Below, piece by piece: positions 49,337-59,500 of a stretch of DNA of 64,000 nt. Both the position numbers and the translations under genes were made by a program. How positions within the stretch are numbered: position 1 is the first letter of the stretch; every line of letters starts with the position of its first letter. Below the pieces are notes generated by a model. It was not told the origin of the DNA, ran no database searches, and saw nothing but the letters and a program-made list of their open reading frames with translations. This DNA is from Micromonospora musae (GTDB lineage Bacteria; Actinomycetota; Actinomycetes; Mycobacteriales; Micromonosporaceae), in NCBI RefSeq assembly GCF_003626635.1, contig NZ_RAZT01000012.1, forward strand, positions 124,001 to 188,000. The letters run 5' to 3'.

Positions 49337-50866
49337 ATGAGAGGCAGAACGTTGAGCGCGCGGATCGCGCTCGTCGTATGCACCGGGATGACGCTGACGC
49401 TCGCCACCCAGTCGCTCGCCGCGTCCCCGCCCGCGCTATCGGCCGTCGCCGCACCTGCCGCGCCGCCTGCTGTCGCGGCCGCACCTGCCGCGCCGGGTGC
49501 CGCCGTACCGGCCGCACCTGTCGGGCCAGCCGCCGCCGCGCCGGGCGCCGTCGCACTGGCCGCACCGGACATCTCCATCGCCAACGTGCAGGCGCACCTG
49601 ACCCAGTTCAACAGCATCGCGAGCAGTAACGGTGGCAACCGGCGAGCGGGCTCCGCCGGCTACACCGCCTCGGTCACGTACGTGAAGACCCGCCTCCAGG
49701 CGGCCGGCTACACCGTCACCGAGCAGCGCTGCACCTCCTGCACGTACCCGTCGAACAACCTGATCGCCGAGTGGCCGGGCGGCCCCGCCGACCAGGTGGT
49801 CATGTTCGGGGCACACCTCGACGGGGTCTCTGCGGGACCGGGCATCAACGACAACGCCTCCGGATCCGCCGCGCTGCTGGAGAACGCGTTGGTGCTCGCC
49901 GCGCAGGACCCGACGATGACGAAGCGGGTGCGGTTCGCCTGGTGGACCGACGAGGAGCAGGGGCTCAACGGCTCCCGCTTCTACGTCAACTCGTTGAGCG
50001 CGACGCAGCGCGGCTACATCAAGGGCTACTACAACTTCGACATGGTCGGCTCGACCAACGGCGGCTACTTCATCAACCGCCTCAGCTCGACGACCGCCGC
50101 GCCGTTGAAGGCGTACTGGGACTCGCTGGGGCTGCGGCCGGAGGAGAACGTCGAGGGTCAGGGCCGCTCCGACGACTATCCGTTCCAGCAGGCCGGGATC
50201 CCCACCTCCGGGTACGCGGCCGGGGCCAGTGCCCGCAAGACCAGCGCCCAGGCCACGAAGTGGGGCGGCACGGCCAACGCCGCGTACGACCCCTGCTACC
50301 ACCGGTCCTGCGACACCACCGCCAACATCAGCTCGACGGTCCTGAACCGGGCGGCGGACGGCATCGCGTACGCGCTCTGGCAGCTAGCGGTCGGCGACGG
50401 CACGGGCGGCTGCTCCGGCGGGCAGGTGGTCACCAACGGCGGCTTCGAGAGCGGCAGCAGCCCGTGGACGGCCAGCTCCGGGGTGATCACCAATTCGAGC
50501 GGGCAGCCCGCCCGGACCGGCACCTGGAAGGCCTGGCTCGACGGGCGCGGCCGGACCACCACCCACACCCTCGCGCAGACGGTGACGCTGCCGGCCGGCT
50601 GCACGGCCGCCACGCTGGCGTTCTGGCTGCACATCGACACCGCCGAGACGACCAGGACGACCGCGTACGACCGGCTCACCGTGCGGCTCGGCACGACGAC
50701 GCTGGCGACCTGGTCCAACCTCGACGCCGCTTCCGGCTACCTCCAGCGCACCCTCGACGTCGGCGGGTACGCGGGTCAGACGGTGACGTTGACCTTCACC
50801 GGCACCGAGGACTCCTCGTTGCAGACCAGCTTCGTGGTCGACGACGTGACGCTCCAGGCGGGCTGA
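49337..50866 (+). CDS. Secreted M28 aminopeptidase with C-terminal beta-sandwich
   Basis: 509 residues. A signal peptide (about 1-28) and an Ala/Pro-rich linker lead to an M28 zinc aminopeptidase like Streptomyces aminopeptidase S: GAHLDGVSAGPG (His160), NDNASG (Asp172), WWTDEEQGLNG (Glu206, Glu207), YYNFDMVGS (Asp235) and CYHRSCD (His322). From about 385 a jelly-roll domain follows (VVTNGGFESGSSPWTAS...), a probable carbohydrate- or wall-binding proprotein part. The ATG follows CCGAGGAG; the frame is open upstream to a GTG at 49253, but that part is not a signal peptide. Confidence 0.9.
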   Translation: MRGRTLSARIALVVCTGMTLTLATQSLAASPPALSAVAAPAAPPAVAAAPAAPGAAVPAAPVGPAAAAPGAVALAAPDISIANVQAHLTQFNSIASSNGGNRRAGSAGYTASVTYVKTRLQAAGYTVTEQRCTSCTYPSNNLIAEWPGGPADQVVMFGAHLDGVSAGPGINDNASGSAALLENALVLAAQDPTMTKRVRFAWWTDEEQGLNGSRFYVNSLSATQRGYIKGYYNFDMVGSTNGGYFINRLSSTTAAPLKAYWDSLGLRPEENVEGQGRSDDYPFQQAGIPTSGYAAGASARKTSAQATKWGGTANAAYDPCYHRSCDTTANISSTVLNRAADGIAYALWQLAVGDGTGGCSGGQVVTNGGFESGSSPWTASSGVITNSSGQPARTGTWKAWLDGRGRTTTHTLAQTVTLPAGCTAATLAFWLHIDTAETTRTTAYDRLTVRLGTTTLATWSNLDAASGYLQRTLDVGGYAGQTVTLTFTGTEDSSLQTSFVVDDVTLQAG

Positions 50867-50958
50867 GCCGGGCCTGCGAGCGGGATGGCTGGCTCGCCCA
50901 CTCCGACAGTCGGTGACGAGCGGCGGATCACGCCGATCGCCGGTCGAGACGTCGCGAG

Positions 50959-50991
50959 CGAGCGGGTGCGAACCTGGTCCGCACCCGCTCG
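50959..50991. terminator. Bidirectional terminator between the M28 and SDR genes
   Basis: CGAGCGGGTGCG (50959-50970) pairs perfectly with CGCACCCGCTCG (50980-50991), between convergent genes. Confidence 0.8.
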
Positions 50992-51022
50992 TGCCCGCCG
51001 GTGACGGGCAGGCAGCCCGACG

Positions 51023-51721
51023 TCAGGGCAGCTGCGGGTAGAGCGCGGCGATGCCGCCGGAGAGGCCGGCCTGGACCTGTCGGCTGATGTCGTCGGCGAC
51101 GATCTCGTACGCGTCCGCCTCGACGGCGTCCAGCGTGATCCGGGCGATGTCGGCCGGGTCGGACTTCGGCGCGGTGATGTGTGCGGTCATGTCGGTGTCC
51201 ATGTAGCCGACGTGCAGGCCGACGACCCGGATGTTCCGCTCGGCGAGCGGGCCGCGCACCGCGTTGGTCAGCGCCCACTCGGCCGCCTTGCCGGCGTTGT
51301 ACGCGCCGCTGTCCGCCGGGTGCAGCCAGGAGAGCACGGAGTGCACGTTGAGGATCGAGCCGCCGCCGTTGCCGGCGATGACCGGCGTGAACGCCCGGAC
51401 CATCGACAGGGTGCCGAAGAAGTGGGTCTCCAGCTCCAGCCGGATCGGGTCCAGGTCGGCGTCGAGCAGGTCGGCGCCGGTGCCGGAACCGGCGTTGTTG
51501 ATCAGCAGGTTGACGTCGTGGGCGAGCTCGGCGGCGGCGGCGACCGAGGCGGGGTCGGTGATGTCGAGCCGGACCGGCGTGACGCCGGGCAGGTCGATGC
51601 TCTCCGGGTTGCGGGCCCCCGCGTAGACGGTGGCGCCCCGGGAGACGAGTTCGGCGGCGAGGTGCCGGCCGAAGCCCCGGTTGGCGCCGGTGACGAGGGC
51701 GGTGCTTCCGGCGATCTTCAT
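51023..51721 (-). CDS. Short-chain dehydrogenase/reductase
   Basis: 232 residues. NAD(P)-binding TGANRGFG (11-18), NNAG (75-78), Ser128/Ser131 and YNAGK (Tyr141, Lys145) give the complete SDR site. AGARNP after the second strand suggests NADPH (Arg37). Substrate unknown. It lies 60 bases downstream of the HxlR gene on the same strand, so the pair may be co-transcribed and the regulator would respond to the SDR's substrate. Confidence 0.92.
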   Translation of the reverse strand: MKIAGSTALVTGANRGFGRHLAAELVSRGATVYAGARNPESIDLPGVTPVRLDITDPASVAAAAELAHDVNLLINNAGSGTGADLLDADLDPIRLELETHFFGTLSMVRAFTPVIAGNGGGSILNVHSVLSWLHPADSGAYNAGKAAEWALTNAVRGPLAERNIRVVGLHVGYMDTDMTAHITAPKSDPADIARITLDAVEADAYEIVADDISRQVQAGLSGGIAALYPQLP

Positions 51722-51781
51722 GCGGTTACTCCTAGAGCATCTGGTGGAGAGGGGACGGGTCGGCGTGGCGCCGCCCGGAGG

Positions 51782-52267
51782 TCATTCGCTGTCGACGCGG
51801 AGCAGGCCCGGTCCGGGGCGTACGTCCAGCTCGTCGGGCTCGACGTCGTGCCCGCCGGCGCAGCGCAGTACGGCGTGCACCTCCGCGCCGCAGTCGTGGT
51901 GCTCCAGCCGTACCGACGGACCGGCGTCGTCGGCGGCCCAGGTGTCGCCCCACTGCCGGAGCGCGACCAGCACGGGGACGAGCTGTGCGCCCTTGTCGGT
52001 CAGCACGTACTCGTCGCGGGTGCGTTTCCCGGGTTCCTGGTAGGGGCGCCGCTCGAGCAGTCCGTCGGCGACGAGCTGCTTGAGCCGGGCGGCGGCGACC
52101 GGCTCGCTGATGCCCACCCGGGCGGCGAAGTCGTCGAAGCGCCGGGTGCCGAGGGACGCCTCCCGCAGCAGCAGGAGCGTCGAGCGGTTGCCGACCACGT
52201 CGAGCGTCCGGGCGATCGAGCAGTTGGTCATGAGCCAGCCGTCCCGGTCGGCGAGGAGATCCGTCAT
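51782..52267 (-). CDS. HxlR-family transcriptional regulator
   Basis: 161 residues. Helix-turn-helix part TNCSIARTLDVVGNRSTLLLLREASLGTRRFDDFAARVGISEPVAAARL, with the usual Cys. The C-terminus HHDCGAEVHAVLRCAGGHDVEP has a Cys/His cluster that may bind a metal. ATG 52267 is used although the binding site is weak. A palindrome upstream is its probable operator. Confidence 0.88.
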   Translation of the reverse strand: MTDLLADRDGWLMTNCSIARTLDVVGNRSTLLLLREASLGTRRFDDFAARVGISEPVAAARLKQLVADGLLERRPYQEPGKRTRDEYVLTDKGAQLVPVLVALRQWGDTWAADDAGPSVRLEHHDCGAEVHAVLRCAGGHDVEPDELDVRPGPGLLRVDSE

Positions 52268-52286
52268 GCCGGCCACGTTACCCAGG

Positions 52287-52310
52287 CTGACTTAGGTTAA
52301 GCAAAGTCAG
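52287..52310. promoter_or_regulatory. HxlR operator candidate
   Basis: CTGACTT (52287-52293) and AAGTCAG (52304-52310) flank AGGTTAAGCA, 20 bases upstream of the HxlR start. It probably autoregulates the HxlR-SDR unit. Confidence 0.6.
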
Positions 52311-52486
52311 CTAGGTCACGCCGGAGCCCGCCGGGTTCGGGAATAGGCCGGAGCCGGCGTCCGTGGCGCTGCCGGATGCCGTCCGTGGGGTCCGCGGGGT
52401 GGGTGTGGGACGGGGACCGGCTCGAACGCCGGGTGACGGTCCGTATCCTGTGCCCGAAACCCGATGTGTGGCAGAAGGGAGACGGC

Positions 52487-54400
52487 GTGGCCAGCCAGGT
52501 CGAGACGTTGGAGTTCCAGGCCGAGGCGCGTCAGCTGCTTCAGCTGATGGTTCACTCGATCTACTCGAACAAGGACGTCTTCCTCCGCGAGCTCATCTCG
52601 AACGCCTCGGACGCGCTGGACAAGCTGCGGCTGGCCGCCCAGGTCGACAAGGACCTCGACGTCGACACCTCCGACCTGCACATCGAAATCGAGGTCGACC
52701 GGGACGCGCGCACCCTGACCGTCCGGGACAACGGCGTCGGGATGACCCGCGACGAGGTGGTCTCGGTGATCGGCACCATCGCCAAGTCGGGCACCGCCGA
52801 GCTGCTGCGTACGCTGCGGGAGTCCGCCGACGCCAACGCCTCGCAGGAGCTCATCGGGCAGTTCGGCGTCGGCTTCTACGCCGCGTTCATGGTCGCCGAC
52901 GCGGTGGAGCTGCTCACCCGCAAGGCCGGCGAGCCGGGCGGGACGCGCTGGTCGTCCACCGGCGAGGGCAGCTACTCGATCGAGTCGGTCGACACGGCCC
53001 CGCAGGGCACCTCGGTCACCCTGCACCTCAAGCCGGCCGACACCGAGGACAGCCTGCACGACTACACGGCCGAGTGGACGATCCGGGAGATCGTCAAGCG
53101 TTACTCCGACTTCATCGCCTGGCCCATCCGGATGACCGTCGAGCGGCCGGGCGAGGAGGGCGCGACCACGCGCGAGGAGCAGACGCTCAACTCGATGAAG
53201 GCGCTCTGGGCGCGTTCCCGTGACGAGGTCGAGCAGGCCGAGTACCACGAGTTCTACAAGCACGTCGCGCACGACTGGGCGGATCCGCTGGAGATCGTGC
53301 ACATGAAGGGTGAGGGCACCTTCGAGTACGAGGCGCTGCTCTTCCTCCCGGCGCACGCGCCCCTGGATCTCTTCGCGCCGCAGGGGCGGCGCGGCGTCCA
53401 GCTGTACGTCAAGCGGGTGTTCATCATGGACGACTGCGAGGCGTTGATGCCGAACTACCTGCGCTTCGTCAAGGGCGTGGTGGACGCGCACGACCTGTCG
53501 CTGAACATCTCCCGGGAGATCCTGCAGCAGGACCGGCAGATCCAGGTGGTCCGGCGACGCCTGGTAAAGAAGATCCTCGCCACGGTGAAGGATCTGAAGG
53601 CCAATCACGCCGAGCGGTACCGCACGCTCTGGAGCGAGTTCGGCGCGGTCGTCAAGGAAGGGCTCATCGACGACACGGAGAACCGGGACACGCTCCTGGA
53701 GCTGGTCAGCGCCGCCTCCACCCAGGACCCGGCCGAGCCGACCGACCTGCGGGGTTACGTCGACCGGATGAAGGACGGCCAGGGCGAGATCTGGTACGCC
53801 ACCGGCGAGTCCCGGGCCATGCTGGAGAACTCGCCGCACATGGAGGCGTTCCGCGCGCGGGGCCTCGAGGTGCTGCTGCTTACCGACCCGGTCGACGAGG
53901 TGTGGGTGGAGCGGGTCGGCGAGTACGACGGCAAGCCGCTGCGCTCGATCGCCAAGGGCGACGTCGACCTGGACACCGACGACGAGCGCGAGCAGGCCGA
54001 GGCGGAGCGGGAGCAGCAGCGCAAGGACCACGCCGAGCTGGTCGCCTGGATGAGCGGCGTGCTCGCCGAGGACGTGAAGGAGGTGCGGCTCTCCTCCCGG
54101 CTGACCACCTCGCCGGCCTGCGTCGTCGGCGACGCGCACGACCTCACCCCGACGCTGGAGAAGATGTACCGGGCGATGGGGCACGAGGTGCCCTCGGTCA
54201 AGCGGATCCTCGAACTGAACCCGGGGCACCCGCTGGTCGCGGGGCTGCGCAAGGCGCACGAGCAGGGCGGTGACCAGGCGGAGCTGCGGGAGACCGCCGA
54301 GCTGTTGTACGGGATGGCGCTGCTCGCCGAGGGCGGTGAGCTGGCCGATCCGTCCCGCTTCACCCGGCTCCTCGCCGAGCGGCTCTCCCGCACCGTCTGA
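52487..54400 (+). CDS. htpG: Molecular chaperone HtpG (Hsp90)
   Basis: 637 residues. The ATP-binding domain has ELISNASDALDKLR, VRDNGVGMTRDE, IGTIAKSGT and GQFGVGFYAAFMV. The middle domain has RGVQLYVKRVFIMDDCE, PNYLRFVKGVVD and DLSLNISREILQ, and the C-terminal dimer part is complete. GTG 52487 follows AAGGGAG and gives the usual MASQVETLEFQAEARQLL start. It acts in the cytosol as an ATP-driven dimeric chaperone. A MITE-like palindrome lies 66 bases after the stop. Confidence 0.96.
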   Translation: MASQVETLEFQAEARQLLQLMVHSIYSNKDVFLRELISNASDALDKLRLAAQVDKDLDVDTSDLHIEIEVDRDARTLTVRDNGVGMTRDEVVSVIGTIAKSGTAELLRTLRESADANASQELIGQFGVGFYAAFMVADAVELLTRKAGEPGGTRWSSTGEGSYSIESVDTAPQGTSVTLHLKPADTEDSLHDYTAEWTIREIVKRYSDFIAWPIRMTVERPGEEGATTREEQTLNSMKALWARSRDEVEQAEYHEFYKHVAHDWADPLEIVHMKGEGTFEYEALLFLPAHAPLDLFAPQGRRGVQLYVKRVFIMDDCEALMPNYLRFVKGVVDAHDLSLNISREILQQDRQIQVVRRRLVKKILATVKDLKANHAERYRTLWSEFGAVVKEGLIDDTENRDTLLELVSAASTQDPAEPTDLRGYVDRMKDGQGEIWYATGESRAMLENSPHMEAFRARGLEVLLLTDPVDEVWVERVGEYDGKPLRSIAKGDVDLDTDDEREQAEAEREQQRKDHAELVAWMSGVLAEDVKEVRLSSRLTTSPACVVGDAHDLTPTLEKMYRAMGHEVPSVKRILELNPGHPLVAGLRKAHEQGGDQAELRETAELLYGMALLAEGGELADPSRFTRLLAERLSRTV

Positions 54401-54466
54401 GCCGTCCGCGGCCGGTCGGCGGCGCCCCCGCGTGGGTGTCCCGCCGGCCGGCGGTGGAAGTCGTGA

Positions 54467-54635
54467 CTAGGGTCTGTTTCATAAGGCTCGCCCGAGCGAG
54501 CCGAGGCCCAGGCGGCGGTCCGGCAAGGCGGAGGTTCGTCCGGATACCGGTGTTGTATCCGGACGAACCTCCAACGCGGCCGGTCGTCGCCTGGGGCCGG
54601 CGCAGCCGGGCACGGTCTTATGAAACAGACCCTAG
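54467..54635. mobile_element. MITE-like palindromic element
   Basis: The ends CTAGGGTCTGTTTCATAAG and CTTATGAAACAGACCCTAG are perfect 19-bp inverted repeats, and in the middle GAGGTTCGTCCGGATAC is mirrored by GTATCCGGACGAACCTC. The two halves match along most of their length, so the whole 169 bases fold into one hairpin. The outer CTAG could be a YTAR-type target duplication as made by IS5-group transposases. It has no gene. The right CTAG supplies the stop codon of the DUF4185 gene. Confidence 0.75.
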
Positions 54636-55750
54636 ATCGAGCCGGTGAACTGGCTCATGTGGTAGGCGGTGCTGCGACCGTCGGGCGTCCGGGTCCACTT
54701 CGACACCATCAGGTGCAGGTCGTTGGGCTGCCGGCTGGACCAGGGGTGGACGAAGCCGCCGTAGAGGCCGGGCTCCTGCCAGGAGGTGACCTGGACCTTC
54801 TCGCCGCTCCAGACCTGATCCGGCCCGGTGGCGGTACGGGTGACGATGCAGCCGTTGGCGCAGTTGAGGTACGACATCACCCAGGTGCCGTCGGTGAGCC
54901 GGCGTACGGAGGGTTCGCCGAACCGGCCGGTCAGGATGGGGGTGCACGGGCGGCCCCAGCCCCAGTTGCTGCCGTTCCACCCCCACCCCTCGTACGACTC
55001 GGGATAGAAGAGGCGGTCCCAGCGGACTCGGCGCAGCATCATCGGGCCGTCCTGCCGACCGGCGCGTACGGAGAAGACGTAGACCCAGTCGCCGTCGCGC
55101 TGCATCGTCCACATCTGGAACGGGTCGCTGTTGCCGGCGTTGTTCCACCACTTCAGCGGCGTACGGACGAAGTCGTTGCCGTTGTCGCTGTAGGCCAGGC
55201 CGGCGTAGCGCGACCGCCAGTGCGGGCCGGCGGGGCCGGCGGAGTTCCAGTTCTCGATGCTCATGTACGAGATGAGCTGCCGGCCGGTCTCCGGGAAGCT
55301 GATCCCGTCGTTGGGGATGACGGTGACCTCCCAGAGGCCGTCGATCCCGATGCCGTTGTGGCCGTTGTGCATCAGCTCCGGGGCGCGGCCGTTGCCGGCG
55401 ACCCGGGCCGCGCTGTCGAAGACCACTCCGCCGGCCGCTCCCGGGTGGACGGCGGAGCGCAGCATCACCGGTGACCGCCAGTCGTTGGGCAGCGGGGGGC
55501 CCTCCGGCCACGGGGTGTTGAAGGTGTCGCCGAAGAGGTAGCCGATGGAGCCGTTCTCCAGCACGTAGGGGATGCCGAGGTCGGTGCCGGCGACCTGCCA
55601 CCGGCCGTTGGTGTCGAGGTCGGCGCCGGTGAGGCGCTTCTTCCAGGTGGCGGCGTGGGCCTCGGAGGAGAGGGCGAGCGCCGGGGCGACGGCGGCGGCC
55701 GCGCCGACCGTGCCCGTCCTGATGAGGAAGGACCGACGGTTCAACGTCAT
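54632..55750 (-). CDS. Tat-exported DUF4185 protein
   Basis: 372 residues. NRRSFLIRTG with a following hydrophobic stretch is a Tat signal, cut near SEAHA. The mature part is a DUF4185 propeller: GIPYVLENGSIGYLFGDTFN, SPVMLRS, NDGISFPETGRQLISYMSI, YAGLAYSDNGNDF, CTPILTGRFGEPSVRR and GGFVHPWSSRQPNDLHLMVSKW. Such proteins are probably extracellular glycan-active enzymes. The stop codon TAG lies inside the end of the MITE-like element, so the C-terminus may have been trimmed or extended by its insertion, though the last residues (STAYHMSQFTGSI) look natural. Confidence 0.85.
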   Translation of the reverse strand: MTLNRRSFLIRTGTVGAAAAVAPALALSSEAHAATWKKRLTGADLDTNGRWQVAGTDLGIPYVLENGSIGYLFGDTFNTPWPEGPPLPNDWRSPVMLRSAVHPGAAGGVVFDSAARVAGNGRAPELMHNGHNGIGIDGLWEVTVIPNDGISFPETGRQLISYMSIENWNSAGPAGPHWRSRYAGLAYSDNGNDFVRTPLKWWNNAGNSDPFQMWTMQRDGDWVYVFSVRAGRQDGPMMLRRVRWDRLFYPESYEGWGWNGSNWGWGRPCTPILTGRFGEPSVRRLTDGTWVMSYLNCANGCIVTRTATGPDQVWSGEKVQVTSWQEPGLYGGFVHPWSSRQPNDLHLMVSKWTRTPDGRSTAYHMSQFTGSI

Positions 55751-55982
55751 GTCTGTCCTCTCGTTTCGCACGGCCGGGCGGCGGTGACGGCCGTTGCCCG
55801 GACGGGGTGACGTACCCCCGAAGTCAAGTCCTGACCGTCGAGGCATGTCAATACCCCTCCCCGTCGGGTCGGTCGCCGGGAATGGCGGGTGGGCCGCGGG
55901 CGGACCTGTCGCGGGTGGCCCGCGCCGGCGCCGCAGGCGTCCCGAGGCGGCCCGTCTTCGCTGGTCGAGCGGGTCGGACTCG

Positions 55983-56095
55983 GACTTTCTCCGCTGTCCT
56001 CTTAGGACTTTCGCGACACCTGTGCTGCTCACGCCGGGCAGCGCGTCGGTGACTTTCGTTGGTTTGTAGGAAAGTCGAGCCGGGGGCAACGAAAG
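55983..56095. promoter_or_regulatory. GACTTTC operator cluster in the 838-base gap
   Basis: GACTTTC occurs at 55983, 56006 and 56051, and in reverse (GAAAGTC) at 56070. CTTTCGTTG (56053-56061) is also mirrored by CAACGAAAG (56087-56095). Such repeats resemble sites of sugar-responsive regulators of the ROK type. They lie between the DUF4185 gene (minus) and the redox/sugar operon (plus) and could control both. The rest of the gap (55751-56588) has no coding frame I trust. Confidence 0.5.
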
Positions 56096-56588
56096 CTCTG
56101 GACACGTTCGGGCCAAGTTAGTACTGTCGGGATCCATCGATATGTTTCAGCGAGATGAACCGGCCGCGCGGTGAATCTCGAACGGTGACCCCAGGCGGCG
56201 CAGCACGTCCGGCGGTCACCGGCCCGGCCAGGGACGACACCCCGGGTCGGCGTGCGCCCTGCGACCCGGCGCTGCGAAGTGCCGAGGGCGTAACCGATTC
56301 GCTCCCGATGCCCGCCTCGTGAGCTCCGAGGCGGCCCGACCACCCGTTCGGCTCCACGCTGAACGCTGCCCGGTGACTCGGGTGATCCGGCTCGCCCGCC
56401 CTCGACGGGCGAGCTCCAACCTCACACAGGACGACCGTGGCGCCGCCACGGCCGGGGATTCCGTGCGGCCAAGGAGGGGGCCCACGGTACCGCCGAACGG
56501 CGACATATCTGGACAAGAGGTGAGCTGACATTCACGGGGGATGCCTGGCCCCGGGGATGCGCGCCTCGGACCTGGGAGAGAGGCATCG

Positions 56589-59500
56589 ATGAAAGGCTAC
56601 TCACCCCCTGGCCGGCTCCGGGCGGGCCGGCTCCGGAGATCGATCGCGGCCGTTGCCACGGCCGCTCTCGTCTGGCTGACCGCGGGAGTCGTGGCGGTGC
56701 CGGCGAGCGCGAAACCGGTCGACACGGAACCGCCGACCGCTCCGGCGGCGGCCCAGCCCCGCCAGCTGCAGGCCCAGGTGCTCACCTGGACCGCCGGCGA
56801 CGACTTCCTGGCCTACCGCTCCGCGCCCACCACCGCGGTGGCCGGCCCGGCGACGCTCGTCTTCGAGAACAGCGCCGCGACCGGCAACACCACCGGCATG
56901 CAGCACACCCTGACGTTCGACACCGGCAACCCGGCGTACAACACCGACGTCGACGTGAACATCCTGGCCGACCCGAACGACGCCAACGGTGGCCGGTGGA
57001 GCGTGGACGTGACGCTCTCCCCGGGCACCTACCGGTACTTCTGCGCGATCCCCGGCCACGGCAGCATGACCGGGCTCCTGGTCGTCTCCGGCGGAGGCTC
57101 CGACACCACGGCGCCGACCGTGACCGCCGAGGTGACCGGCGAGCAGAACGACAACGGGGAGTACGTCGGCAGCGCCACCGTGAACCTGTCGGCGACCGAC
57201 AGCGGCTCGGGCGTCGACAAGGTCGAGTACTCGCTGGACGGCGGCCCCTACGGCGTCTACTCGGCGCCGGTGACGGTGAGCCAGCCGGGTGCGCACACGG
57301 TCAGCTACCGGGCCACCGACAAGGCGGGCAACACCTCGGAGGTGAAGACCGAGTCGTTCACCGTGGCCGAGCCCCAGTCCGACGACACCACCGCCCCCAC
57401 CGCGACCGCGTCGGTGACCGGTCAGCAGGACGACGAGGGCGCGTACGTGGGTAACGCCACGGTGACCGTGTCGGCCACCGACACCGAGTCCGGGGTCGAC
57501 AAGATCGAGTACTCGCTCGACGGCGGCGCCTACGCCGTCTACTCCGCGCCGGTGAGCGTCAACGCCGTGGGTCAGCACACCGTCAACTACCGCGCGACCG
57601 ACAAGGCCGGTAACACCTCGACGCCGCAGTCGGTGTCGTTCACCGTGGTGCCGCCCCAGGTCGAGGACACCACCGCGCCGACCACGGCCGCCATGCTGCA
57701 CGGCGAGCAGAACGGCGACGGCGCGTACGTGGGCAGCGTCATGGTGATGCTGTCGGCGACCGACGCCGAGTCGGGCGTGGACCGGATCGAGTACTCGCTC
57801 GACGGGCAGCCCTACGCCGTCTACTCGGCGCCGGTGACGGTGAACCAGCCCGGCGCGCACGCGGTCAACTACCGGGCCACCGACAAGGCGGGCAACACCT
57901 CGGAGGTGAAGAGCGAGTCCTTCACCATCGCCGAGTCCGAGCCGGACGACACCACCGCCCCCACCGCGACCGCCTCCGTGGCGGGTCAGCAGAACGCCGA
58001 GGGCGCGTACGTCGGCAACGCCACGGTGACCGTGTCGGCCACCGACACCGAGTCCGGGGTCGACAAGATCGAGTACTCGCTCGACGGCGGCGCCTACGCC
58101 GTCTACTCCGCGCCGGTGAGCGTCAACACGGTGGGTCAGCACACCGTCAACTACCGGGCGACCGACAAGGCCGGCAACACCTCGGCGGTGCAAGCGGTGT
58201 CGTTCACCGTGGTCGCGCCCCCGCCGCAGGACACCACCGCCCCGACCACCTCGGCCGTGCTGCACGGTCAGAAGAACGCCGAGGGCGCGTTCGTCAGCAG
58301 CGCCACGGTCGTGGTGACGGCGACCGACACCGGGTCGGGCGTGGACCGGATCGAGTACTCGCTCGACGGGCAGCCCTACGCCGTCTACTCGGCGCCGGTG
58401 ACGGTGAACCAGCCCGGCGCGCACGCGGTCAACTACCGGGCCACCGACAAGGCGGGCAACACCTCGGCGGTGAAGACGGTCTCCTTCACGGTGGTCGCAC
58501 CCCCGTCGGACGACATCACGGCACCGACCGTGACCGCGTCGATCACCGGCCAGGTCGACGGTGACGGCGCCTACCTCGGCAGCGCCAGCGTGACGCTCTT
58601 CGCCTTCGACAGCGGCACCGGCGTCGACCGGATCGAGTACGCCCTCGACGGCGACGAGTACCAGCGCTACACCCGCCCGGTCACCATCGACCAGCCGGGC
58701 GACTACACGCTCAGCTTCCGGGCCACCGACAAGGTCGGCAACACCTCCGGCACCGGCTCGCTCACCTTCACCGTGATCGGGAACGGCTCGGGTGCGAACT
58801 GCCTGGTGCCCGACACCCGGGCGACGGTGTGGTTCGGCACGCTCGACAGCGGCGTACCCAACAAGCCGGTCTACGGCGAGTGCACGATCAACAACCTCTT
58901 CGAGGGGCAGCGGACCTGGATCGACCACGCCGAGTTCGTCGCGCACGTCAAGGTGGTCGCCGAGCACCTGGGCCACCTCGAGGTGCTCACCAAGAAGCAG
59001 CGCACCCAGCTCATCGAGGCCGCCCGCAACTCGGGCGTCGGCAAGCCGGAGGCCCGCAGCGGGTACCAGCCGCTGCTCGACTCCAGCAAGGCGTCGTTCA
59101 ACAGGTGGGAGCACGTCGGTGGAGGCGGCTTCCTCCGTAACGCCGACGGATCGATCACCAGCAAGGCCGTCCCGGGCATGGGCATGCTCTGGTTCCCGGA
59201 GCAGGCGTACGGGGACTTCTCGCTGAAGCTGCAGTGGCGGGACGACGCCCCGGGCGACGGTCGCGCCAACAGCGGGGTCTTCGCCCGCTTCCCGCAGGTC
59301 CACGACCACCCGGACGAGTCCCGGCCGGAGTGGGTGGCCATCAAGTACGGCCACGAGCTGCAGATCTACGACCGGCCCGACGGCGACCAGTACAAGTCCG
59401 GCTCGGTGTACGGCTTCGACCAGGTCGACCTCTCCGGTTCGCGGGTCACGCCCAAGGGCACCTGGAACGACTACGAGATCCGGGTGGTCGGCCAGCACTG

